DNA of 7,579 nucleotides from an uncultured bacterium (GTDB taxonomy: Bacteria; Chloroflexota; Anaerolineae; JACIWP01), in NCBI GenBank assembly GCA_903872005.1, contig CAIQJD010000369.1, forward strand, positions 1-7,579, written 5' to 3'. Of the stretch, positions 1-5,211 are shown piece by piece (the first letter of the stretch is position 1; the number at the start of each line of letters is the position of its first letter). Under the pieces are notes generated by a model. The model ran no database searches. It was given only the letters and a program-made list of their open reading frames with translations, and was not told where the DNA came from. A program made the position numbers and the translations under genes.

Positions 1-715
1 GGGTGTGGCCGGCCAGGAGGAGCGGGACGCCGGCGCGTGCGACGGCCGGGAAGGCGTCCGGGGAATGGGTGAACATCAGTGGGGCAGCGCCGGCCGGCGC
101 GGCTGCCAGGGTGGCGTCCAGGTCGGCGTAGCCGCTGTGCGTATCGTCCAGGCCGAGGAGCCATAGCTCGCCGGCGGGGAGGTCGAGGCGGGCCGCGGCG
201 TTGCAGAGTAGCGTGACGCCGGCATCTTGCATGAGCCGGCCGAAGGCTTCAAAGTGGAAGTCTTGGCCCTGACTGATGCGGCCGGTGTGCAAGGCTTCGT
301 TGTAGGTGGAGCGCAGCAGGTCGAAGAAGGTGTAGCGCCGGCGGTCGTGGTTGCCGGGGACGGCGAAGACACCCAGGGGGGCGCGGATGTGGCGCAGGAT
401 TTCCAGGGCGGCGACGCGGCCGGCGTCGCTATCGGCGAGGTCGCCGCTGAGGAGCGCCAGGTCGTATTGGAGCTTGCTGATGCGCTCTAGCAAGAGGTCA
501 CAGAGGCGCGTGCGGGCGCGCAGGTGGAAATCGCACAGGTGCAGGACGCGCAGGCGCGCCGGTCGGCGCAAGGGGAGCCGTATCTGGATGCGGGGGCGCT
601 CGACCATCAGCCGGCGCGTTTCGGCGCGGCCGTGCAAGCCGAGCGCGGCGGCCGAAGCCAGGGCCAGGCCGGCGGAGAGAGCGATGGTTGCGCGACGAGC
701 CGGCGCCGGACGCAT
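1..715 (-). CDS. membrane-anchored metallophosphoesterase, C-terminus cut off by the window edge
   Basis: This is a calcineurin-like metallophosphoesterase, a metal-dependent hydrolase of phosphoester bonds. The visible 238 residues carry the family motifs in order: D62-x-H64 (CDFH), G91-D92 (SGDLAD), GNHD at 121-124, H217 (FTHSPD) and GHT at 236-238, where the final GHTH motif is cut by the edge. Residues 9-28 are hydrophobic after Arg7-Arg8. They form a signal anchor or possibly a twin-arginine signal, as in YkuE/YaeI-type enzymes that act outside the membrane. The ATG is one base after the TAA of the upstream twelve-ribbon gene (TAATATG), so the two are very likely co-transcribed and perhaps translationally coupled; a weak GAGG lies within the upstream gene's end. 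The substrate is unknown. Family assignment is firm; the membrane location is an inference. Confidence 0.9.
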   Translation of the reverse strand, partial: MRPAPARRATIALSAGLALASAAALGLHGRAETRRLMVERPRIQIRLPLRRPARLRVLHLCDFHLRARTRLCDLLLERISKLQYDLALLSGDLADSDAGRVAALEILRHIRAPLGVFAVPGNHDRRRYTFFDLLRSTYNEALHTGRISQGQDFHFEAFGRLMQDAGVTLLCNAAARLDLPAGELWLLGLDDTHSGYADLDATLAAAPAGAAPLMFTHSPDAFPAVARAGVPLLLAGHT

Positions 716-716
716 A

Positions 717-1730
717 TTACTCTGCCTCGAACGCTGTCCCGCAATGGGGGCACACGGCGTCGTCCGCGGAGACCTCTTTGCCACAGGCGGAGCAGAAGAG
801 GGCCAGCTCCGCGCCGCAGGCTGCGCATTCCGCGTCGTCGTCGCCAACGGCGCGGCCGCATTGCGGGCAGACGGCCTGTCCGCAGGTCGTGCAGAGGTTC
901 TGCGCGTCGTCCACGGGGCCGCCGCAGGTTGGGCAGCGGCCGGAGAAATCCGCGCCACAGGCTGAGCAGGTCTGCGCATCGGCGGCCAGCTCGGCGTTGC
1001 AAACCGGGCAGACCAGGCGCAATTCGGTGCGGCATTGGGGGCAACGGGTGTCATCGGCGCCGACCTGCGCTCCGCAGGATGGACAGAGGGCGATCCCGCA
1101 GCTCGGGCATTCGCCGGCGCTGTATGGGACGAACTGGTTGCATGCCGGACAGGGGCGGGCTTGAATTAGCGTGAGGCCGCAGCGCGGGCAGGCGCGCTCG
1201 TCTGGCTCCAGCACCAGGGCGCATTGGGGGCAGACGATGAGGCCACATTCCGGGCATTGGACGTCGCGCGTGGGATAGACGGCGTCGCAGTTGGGGCAGT
1301 GGGTCATCATCAGGACGCCGGCGAGCGGGAAGGTTTGGGCGGTGCGCCGGCCCTGCAGGTTGAAGACTTGGCCGCAGTTGGCGCAGGCGTCGCCGGCGCC
1401 CAGGACGTGCGCGCCGCAGCGCGGGCATTCGCGCACGAAAGAGCGCCCGCAGTCCGGACATTGGCGCGCATTGGAGATGAGGTCGAAGCCGCAGTCGGGA
1501 CATTCGAAATGCAGGAGTGCGCCGCATGCGGGACACTGGCGCGGCGTGTCGGAGTCGGCGTCGCTCGGCTCATCCGAGGGGGAGAGCCGGGCGCCGCAGA
1601 GGTGGCAGATCGGCCGGCCGCATTGGGCGCATAGGCCGTCTCCGATGAACGTCAGGTAGCCGCAGTACGGGCAGGGTTTGGCGTCGGGGTTGCCGGCTTC
1701 GATGGTCTTCGCGGCCGCGTCTTCGCTCAT
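717..1730 (-). CDS. twelve-fold tandem zinc-ribbon protein
   Basis: A 337-residue protein that is almost entirely zinc ribbons. I count 24 CxxC knuckles, 48 cysteines with none unpaired, making 12 two-knuckle ribbons that start at residues 20, 42, 77, 102, 145, 167, 194, 216, 241, 266, 288 and 313. Within a ribbon the first cysteines of the two knuckles are 14 residues apart in every case except the second ribbon, which has a ten-residue acidic Ser/Asp insertion (about 50-60). Residues 121-144 form a cysteine-free gap splitting the array 4 + 8. The last 144 residues are two ungapped copies of a 72-residue super-repeat. There is no signal peptide or membrane segment, so it is presumably cytoplasmic. 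The family (double zinc ribbon, DZR-like) usually acts in protein or nucleic-acid binding; the actual role is unknown. The start is one base after the TGA of the six-ribbon gene (TGAGATG), with GGAAG a few bases upstream. Confidence 0.92.
   Translation of the reverse strand: MSEDAAAKTIEAGNPDAKPCPYCGYLTFIGDGLCAQCGRPICHLCGARLSPSDEPSDADSDTPRQCPACGALLHFECPDCGFDLISNARQCPDCGRSFVRECPRCGAHVLGAGDACANCGQVFNLQGRRTAQTFPLAGVLMMTHCPNCDAVYPTRDVQCPECGLIVCPQCALVLEPDERACPRCGLTLIQARPCPACNQFVPYSAGECPSCGIALCPSCGAQVGADDTRCPQCRTELRLVCPVCNAELAADAQTCSACGADFSGRCPTCGGPVDDAQNLCTTCGQAVCPQCGRAVGDDDAECAACGAELALFCSACGKEVSADDAVCPHCGTAFEAE
720..1151 (-). repeat. two copies of the 72-residue three-ribbon super-repeat in the large protein
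   Basis: Residues 194-265 (936-1151) and 266-337 (720-935) have ribbon starts spaced 22, 25 and 25 in both copies, so every ribbon recurs exactly 72 residues later. By hand alignment they share about 30 of 72 positions without gaps. The second copy ends exactly at the stop codon. It shares about 37 of 72 positions with the first copy in the neighbouring small protein, more than with its own tandem partner. Confidence 0.8.
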
Positions 1731-1731
1731 C

Positions 1732-2235
1732 TCACTTGTCTTCCTTCGCGGTGTCTTCTGCCTCTTCTTCGTCTTCTGCGTCGGCGAAGATCAAGCCGCA
1801 CTTGGGGCACTGCTCGGCATTGGGCGATACTTCGGCGTTGCACTCCGGGCAGATCAGCACGTACTCGAAGCCGCAGGCGCCGCAGACCGTGGCTTCGCCT
1901 TCCATGGCCGCGCCGCAGTGGGGGCAGACGCCCTGGCCGCAGTTGGGGCATTCTTCGTCGCCGATGTAGATTTCCTGGCCGCAGCCGGGGCATTCGCGCA
2001 CGAAGGTGCAGCCGCAGTGGGGGCAGGCGGTGTCCTCATCGCTGACTGGTTTGTCACATACGGGGCAGAGCAGCTCGAATTCGGCTCCACATGAAGGGCA
2101 GACGTCGTCATCGTCTTCTACGGCTGCGCCACATTCGGGGCAGAGGGCTTGCTCGCATTTGGGGCACATATCGGAGCCAATCTCGATGCTGGCTCCGCAG
2201 GTTGGACAGGTCCACTTGGTGTCGTCGGTACTCAT
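1732..2235 (-). CDS. six-fold tandem zinc-ribbon protein with acidic tail
   Basis: A 167-residue protein with 12 CxxC knuckles forming six ribbons, starting at residues 10, 32, 57, 82, 104 and 129, plus one extra cysteine (C76, in CPHCGC). The tail after residue 150 is strongly acidic (DAEDEEEAED). Like its downstream neighbour it has no signal or membrane segment and looks like a soluble zinc-binding adaptor. It consists of two 72-residue units and shares the junction phrase FVREC (78-82) with the large protein (98-102), so the two are paralogues. The start ATG at 2235 is preceded by AAGGAG (2246-2251) at ten bases. Two other ATGs lie between them but are in another frame that opens no zinc ribbon. 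This is the first gene of the minus-strand operon. No specific function can be assigned. Confidence 0.92.
   Translation of the reverse strand: MSTDDTKWTCPTCGASIEIGSDMCPKCEQALCPECGAAVEDDDDVCPSCGAEFELLCPVCDKPVSDEDTACPHCGCTFVRECPGCGQEIYIGDEECPNCGQGVCPHCGAAMEGEATVCGACGFEYVLICPECNAEVSPNAEQCPKCGLIFADAEDEEEAEDTAKEDK
1777..2208 (-). repeat. two copies of the 72-residue three-ribbon super-repeat in the small protein
   Basis: Residues 10-81 (1993-2208) and 82-153 (1777-1992) align end to end without gaps, with about 34 of 72 identical by hand count. Ribbon spacing is 22, 25, 25 in both. The first and second ribbons of each unit are joined by only four residues, which creates the recurring phrase CxxC-x4-CPxC-GAA. 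Confidence 0.85.
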
Positions 2236-2299
2236 CGTCCATCATCTCCTTGATGCCTGGCATACGTGGATGCCTGAAAACGCGCATGGTCACAGGGTT

Positions 2300-2305
2300 A
2301 TTGTA
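2300..2305 (-). promoter_or_regulatory. probable -10 box for the zinc-ribbon operon
   Basis: TACAAT on the minus strand matches the sigma70 -10 box at five of six positions and would start transcription near 2293, about 58 bases before the first zinc-ribbon gene. The matching -35 position (around 2323-2328, TTCTCT) is poor, so this promoter is weak, activator-dependent or mis-called. Confidence 0.45.
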
Positions 2306-2352
2306 CTCGCGCCGGCCAGAATAGAGAAATGGGCCGGCACGAAAAAACGCGT

Positions 2353-2381
2353 TTGACATCCGGGCCAAAGTGTGCCATAAT
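2353..2381 (+). promoter_or_regulatory. sigma70 promoter of the leader/AIR-synthase transcript
   Basis: A consensus TTGACA (2353-2358) is followed after exactly 17 bases by CATAAT (2376-2381), five of six to consensus. Transcription would begin near 2388, which is the first base of a stable hairpin. The transcript then has an untranslated leader of about 220 nt before the AIR-synthase start codon. Confidence 0.82.
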
Positions 2382-2387
2382 AGCAAT

Positions 2388-2419
2388 AGTTGAAGCGAGG
2401 GCAGTTGGCCTCTTCAACT
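2388..2419 (+). promoter_or_regulatory. 5'-terminal RNA hairpin of the leader
   Basis: AGTTGAA (2388-2394) pairs with TTCAACT (2413-2419). After a two-base bulge, GAGG (2397-2400) pairs with CCTC (2409-2412), leaving an eight-base loop. The hairpin begins at the predicted transcription start, a position where such stems often protect the RNA 5' end; that role is an inference. Confidence 0.6.
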
Positions 2420-2443
2420 TCGTTCTTGCCATCCTAAGGATAA

Positions 2444-2526
2444 GGAGGTGATGCTGCTCATGGATAGTAGTCGTACGCCGAGCGCCGTAGCGTCACCTCC
2501 GGTTAACCGGTAGGACGCTACGGCGC
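2444..2526 (+). promoter_or_regulatory. leader element: strong Shine-Dalgarno, anti-Shine-Dalgarno and 13-bp hairpin
   Basis: AAGGAGGTGAT (2442-2452) is close to a full complement of the 16S rRNA tail. Its core GGAGGTGA (2444-2451) is perfectly complementary to TCACCTCC (2493-2500). That complement lies mainly in the loop of a perfect 13-bp hairpin whose arms are 2482-2494 and 2514-2526. The loop also holds the palindrome CCGGTTAACCGG (2499-2510) and the leader ORF's stop codon (2511-2513). Loop-to-Shine-Dalgarno pairing would give a pseudoknot that blocks ribosome entry at the leader ORF. This looks like a cis-acting translation or attenuation switch. I cannot assign it to a named RNA family. 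Confidence 0.65.
2460..2513 (+). CDS. 17-residue leader peptide ORF
   Basis: The ORF encodes MDSSRTPSAVASPPVNR and ends at TAG 2511-2513. The ATG at 2460 sits 11 bases after the GGAGG core. An in-frame ATG at 2451 is too close to that site to be used. The stop codon falls inside the loop of the 13-bp hairpin, so a terminating ribosome would melt its left arm. There is no run of one amino acid, which argues against a classical amino-acid attenuator; Ser (4) and Pro (3) are enriched. The peptide may be only a device for placing a ribosome on the RNA. Translation is inferred from the unusually strong ribosome site. Confidence 0.55.
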   Translation: MDSSRTPSAVASPPVNR

Positions 2527-2532
2527 AAAACG

Positions 2533-2568
2533 CAAGAGGCCTCCCCCGTTCGCGAGGGAGGCCTCTTG
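2533..2568 (+). terminator. terminator-like attenuator hairpin in the leader
   Basis: Perfect 13-bp arms, CAAGAGGCCTCCC (2533-2545) and GGGAGGCCTCTTG (2556-2568), enclose a ten-base loop. The stem is very stable but is followed by TCGTGTCTGG rather than a T-run, so it is either a weak or factor-assisted terminator or a purely structural stem. It lies seven bases after the upstream hairpin and 25 bases before the AIR-synthase ribosome site, the place expected for an attenuator. On the opposite strand it is followed by CGTTTTG, but no minus-strand gene ends here. Confidence 0.55.
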
Positions 2569-2607
2569 TCGTGTCTGGCGCTCTATCGAGACAGAGGAGA
2601 TGGGTGT

Positions 2608-3630
2608 ATGTCGCAGTTGTTGCCGGCCGGCAAGTTGCCGGCGGACTTGCTGCAACGTCTGCTGCGTGACTACGTGCGCCGCGACCCACGCGTGATTGTC
2701 GGGCCGGCGGTGGGCGAAGACGCGGCGGTGATTGATTTCGGCGAGCGCTATCTGATTGCGAAGACGGACCCGATCACCTTTGCCAGCGACGAGATCGGTT
2801 GGTACGCGGTCAATGTCAATGCCAACGATATCGCGTGTAGCGGGGGCGAGCCGCGCTGGTTTCTGGCGACGGCGTTGCTGCCGGCCGGCAAGGCCGACGC
2901 CGAGATGGCGGAGGGCATCTTCCGGCAGTTGGCGCAGGCGTGTCAGGAGCTGGGCGTGGCGCTCTGCGGGGGGCATACGGAGATTACGCCGGGGATTGAC
3001 CGGCCGATCATCGCCGGCTTGATGCTGGGAGAGGCCGAGCCGGCAGGCGTGGCGCGGACGGGCGGAGCGCAGGTTGGCGACGCGGTGTTGCTGACCAAGG
3101 GCATTGCCGTTGAGGGGACGGCGCTGATTGCGCGCGAGCGGGCCGCCGAGCTTGCCGGCGAGTTTGATGTGGGGTTCCTGGGACGCTGCCGCGATTTCTT
3201 GTATCGGCCGGGGATCAGCGTGGTGGCCGAGGCGCGCATTCTGCGCCAGAAGGTTCGGGTGCACGCGATGCACGATCCGACGGAGGGGGGGCTGGCAACG
3301 GCGCTGCGCGAACTGGCGATGGCGGCCGGCGTTGGGTTGCGGATTGTGGCCGAGCAGATCCCGGTCTTGCCGGAGACGGCCGCCCTGTGTCGGCGGTATG
3401 GATTGGACGCGCTGGGGTTGATCGCTTCGGGGGCGCTGTTGGCGACGCTGCCGGCCGCGGATGCGCCTGGCGCGTGCGCCGTCCTGTCTGATGCCGGCAT
3501 CCGCGCCGCGGTCATCGGCGAGGTCACGCCGGCGGAGGCGGGGGTGCGGATGATACGGGCCGGTGAAGATGTTGCGCTGCCGAGCTTCGCCCGCGATGAG
3601 ATCGCGCGGTTGTTTGAGGGTGGTGTGTAG
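2608..3630 (+). CDS. stand-alone AIR-synthase-like (PurM/HypE superfamily) protein
   Basis: A 340-residue ATP-binding protein of the AIR-synthase superfamily, whose members (PurM, ThiL, SelD, HypE) use ATP to activate amide, carbamoyl or phosphate-accepting groups. Visible motifs are GEDAAV (36-41), KTDPITF (52-58), NVNANDIACSGGEPRW (69-84), GGHTEI (121-126), KGIAVEG (164-170), MHDPTEGGL (221-229) and GLIASGALLAT (270-280). The pattern is nearest to HypE-like hydrogenase maturation factors. However, the protein ends in LFEGGV and lacks the C-terminal cysteine that HypE thiocarbamoylates, and no hyp or hydrogenase gene is nearby, so a HypE reaction should not be assumed. The ATG at 2608 has AGGAG (2594-2598) nine bases upstream. 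A longer in-frame TTG start at 2566 would lie inside the attenuator stem and is unlikely. It is monocistronic and follows the structured leader. Confidence 0.88.
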   Translation: MSQLLPAGKLPADLLQRLLRDYVRRDPRVIVGPAVGEDAAVIDFGERYLIAKTDPITFASDEIGWYAVNVNANDIACSGGEPRWFLATALLPAGKADAEMAEGIFRQLAQACQELGVALCGGHTEITPGIDRPIIAGLMLGEAEPAGVARTGGAQVGDAVLLTKGIAVEGTALIARERAAELAGEFDVGFLGRCRDFLYRPGISVVAEARILRQKVRVHAMHDPTEGGLATALRELAMAAGVGLRIVAEQIPVLPETAALCRRYGLDALGLIASGALLATLPAADAPGACAVLSDAGIRAAVIGEVTPAEAGVRMIRAGEDVALPSFARDEIARLFEGGV

Positions 3631-3663
3631 GGCGCACGAAGACGGCCGGCAAGGGGTATAGAA

Positions 3664-3703
3664 ACCCCGGCGCACGGCAAGAGAGCCGCCAGCGCGCCGG
3701 GGT
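3664..3703. terminator. GC-rich hairpin between convergent genes
   Basis: ACCCCGGCGC (3664-3673) pairs perfectly with GCGCCGGGGT (3694-3703), with a small inner CGGC/GCCG stem (3675-3678 with 3685-3688). It sits between the end of the AIR-synthase gene and the end of the convergent tatA-like gene, so it could terminate both. Neither side has a good T-run, so the call rests on position and stem strength. Confidence 0.5.
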
Positions 3704-3753
3704 GAATACGTGAGAGCGTTGCGGCTGCGGTAGATGGGATCAGCAGGCGCTCA

Positions 3754-3954
3754 CTACTTGGCGTCGGACTTCTGCGCGTCGCCATCCTGCTTCAGCTCGT
3801 TGCTGGCGGCGTCAGCTTCTTTGCTGGCCTTGCGGAACTCACGGATGCCTTTGCCGAGCGCGCCGCCAACATCGGCGAGCTTGCCGGCGCCGAAGATGAT
3901 GATCACGATCACCAGGATGATGATTAGCTCAACTGGGCCGAGACTGGGCAACAT
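3754..3954 (-). CDS. tatA: TatA/TatE-type twin-arginine translocase subunit
   Basis: A 66-residue protein with the classic TatA layout. It has a short N-terminus (MLPSLGPVEL), one very hydrophobic membrane helix (about 8-21) ending in FG (21-22), then GKL and an amphipathic helix (about 27-42, DVGGALGKGIREFRKA), and a charged tail rich in Lys, Asp and Glu. TatA oligomers form the pore or membrane-thinning patch through which TatBC-bound, folded twin-arginine substrates cross. No tatC is in this window. The start at 3954 is chosen because GGAGG (3964-3968) lies nine bases upstream and the conserved N-terminus begins here. An in-frame extension to 4011 adds non-family residues. TatA and TatE cannot be separated from sequence alone; a TatB is unlikely given the short tail. 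Confidence 0.9.
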   Translation of the reverse strand: MLPSLGPVELIIILVIVIIIFGAGKLADVGGALGKGIREFRKASKEADAASNELKQDGDAQKSDAK

Positions 3955-4002
3955 AGACGGATTCCTCCCGATAGTTTCAGGGCACATCATGCAGTCAAGG
4001 CC

Positions 4003-4031
4003 ATTATACACCGAAGCCGACGCCGGGGCAA
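4003..4031 (-). promoter_or_regulatory. promoter of the tatA-like gene
   Basis: On the minus strand TTGCCC (4026-4031, four of six) and a perfect TATAAT (4003-4008) are separated by 17 bases. Transcription would start near 3996, giving a 5' untranslated region of about 40 bases before the start at 3954. Confidence 0.65.
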
Positions 4032-4075
4032 ATGGCGTTGCGAGCGATGGTCATTCTGACGACGAATGAGGGCCG

Positions 4076-5080
4076 ATGCCAGACCTTTCCCGACTACCTG
4101 GGACGCCAGATTATCGCCGCTTCGATCTGAGCGGCGACCATTATGCCTGCGGCTATGCGATGGGCCAGGCCACCGACTTCCGCGCATTGGGCGAGCTGGC
4201 GGACGCCGGCTTTGCCGGGGCGTGCGCGGAGGCGGTGCGCCGGCAACACGCGCCGCTGCTCCAGGAGTATCAGGGCTACGCCGACGCGCAGGGGAGAGCA
4301 TGGGAGGATGTGCTGACGCACTTCTCGCTGAACTATCGGCCGGTGGCCGAAGCCGGCGGCTGTTCGACCCTGATCTGGCGGGCGGATGACGGCCATGTGC
4401 TGGCGGCGCGCAATTACGATTTCACGATGGATCAGCGGGCGCGGCATTTGATCCGCAGCGCGCCGGCCGGCTTCCAGCCGGTTCTGGGGGCCAATGCCAG
4501 CTTGATCGGCGGGCGCTATGACGGCGTGAATGCGGCCGGCGTGTTCGTCGGGCTGCATCTGGTGCGGACGGATGCGCCGCGCCATGTGGCGCCGGGGGTT
4601 CCTTTCCATCTGATCCCGCGTATCCTGCTGGAGACGTGCGGCACGGCGCGTCAGGCGTTGGAGCGGCTCCTGGGAATGCCGGTGCTGCACGCGTTCAACT
4701 ATGCGCTGGCGGATGCCCACGAATGCTTTGCCGTGGAGGCATACGCCGGCGCGCTGCGGGTCCGCAGCGGCAGCGATCACCTGATTACGACCAATCACTA
4801 TCAGCATCCCGATATGCAGCGGTATCACGGACAGCGTCAGGCGCTCAATTCGCGCCGGCGGGCGGCCCGGCTGGAAGAGTTGTGGCGCGAGCGGGCCGGC
4901 GATCCGTTCCAGTGGGCGCAGCGCGCGCTGGCCGACCACGATGGGCCGATGTGCAACCATGATCGGCACCTGGCGACGCTGTGGGCGATGGTGGCCGACC
5001 TGACGGCGCGGCGCGTGGCCTATTGTATGGGTGCGCCGTGCGAGGGGCCTTTCGTCGAGATGGCGTGGCCGGCGGGGTGA
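4076..5080 (+). CDS. C45-family autoproteolytic acyltransferase/hydrolase
   Basis: A 334-residue protein resembling the acyl-CoA:6-aminopenicillanate acyltransferase (IAT, peptidase C45) group of N-terminal-nucleophile hydrolases. These are made as proenzymes that cut themselves before a cysteine, which then becomes the catalytic N-terminus. The likely cut is G95/C96 in AGGCSTLIW. It is followed 16-19 residues later by RNYDF (112-116), whose Asp matches the spacing of the conserved aspartate after the nucleophile in this family. Other family-like segments are GYAMGQ near residue 26, the SLIGGRYDGVNAAGVFVGL region (142-160) and TTNHYQHP around 238. Self-cleavage would give subunits of about 95 and 239 residues. 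The substrate is not predictable; family members hydrolyse or transfer acyl amides. The start ATG has a GAGGG only three bases upstream, so initiation may be modest. No signal peptide is evident, so it is likely cytoplasmic. Confidence 0.85.
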   Translation: MPDLSRLPGTPDYRRFDLSGDHYACGYAMGQATDFRALGELADAGFAGACAEAVRRQHAPLLQEYQGYADAQGRAWEDVLTHFSLNYRPVAEAGGCSTLIWRADDGHVLAARNYDFTMDQRARHLIRSAPAGFQPVLGANASLIGGRYDGVNAAGVFVGLHLVRTDAPRHVAPGVPFHLIPRILLETCGTARQALERLLGMPVLHAFNYALADAHECFAVEAYAGALRVRSGSDHLITTNHYQHPDMQRYHGQRQALNSRRRAARLEELWRERAGDPFQWAQRALADHDGPMCNHDRHLATLWAMVADLTARRVAYCMGAPCEGPFVEMAWPAG

Positions 5081-5211
5081 GCCGGCGTATGGCGCGGATG
5101 GCCGCGTATGCACGCGGACGAGGAGTGGGATTGGGGGAGCCGGCTCGCAGGGAGGCATGCGGCCGGCGGTCTGGCATGTCGCTTTGGGAGAGCGGCGTTC
5201 GTCAGCGTTTG

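Noticed and set aside
351..1174. Plus-strand Arg-rich frames crossing the phosphoesterase/zinc-ribbon junction
   Set aside because: Arg/Ala/Gly-rich composition typical of out-of-frame high-GC DNA; the minus strand encodes all metallophosphoesterase motifs in order.
688..1659. Long plus-strand open frames opposite the twelve-ribbon gene (for example 688-1164 and 1291-1659)
   Set aside because: They are antisense shadows: cysteine codons read backwards give no stops, producing repetitive PQxGH/PQxGQ strings. They lack ribosome sites, and the minus-strand frame has clear zinc-ribbon patterning.
720..2208. Regularly spaced short repeats resembling a CRISPR array
   Set aside because: The regularity comes from CxxC codons inside coding sequence; the DNA units are not near-identical and the intervals are not unique spacers.
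2460..2513. Leader ORF as a classical amino-acid attenuator
   Set aside because: No run of codons for one amino acid, and no alternative antiterminator pairing that excludes the second hairpin could be found.
2566..2607. Upstream TTG start for the AIR-synthase gene
   Set aside because: It lies within the right arm of the leader hairpin, lacks a ribosome site and adds 14 residues without family similarity; ATG 2608 has a good AGGAG.
3955..4011. N-terminal extension of the TatA-like protein
   Set aside because: The added residues do not look like TatA, and the ribosome site at 3964-3968 supports the start at 3954.
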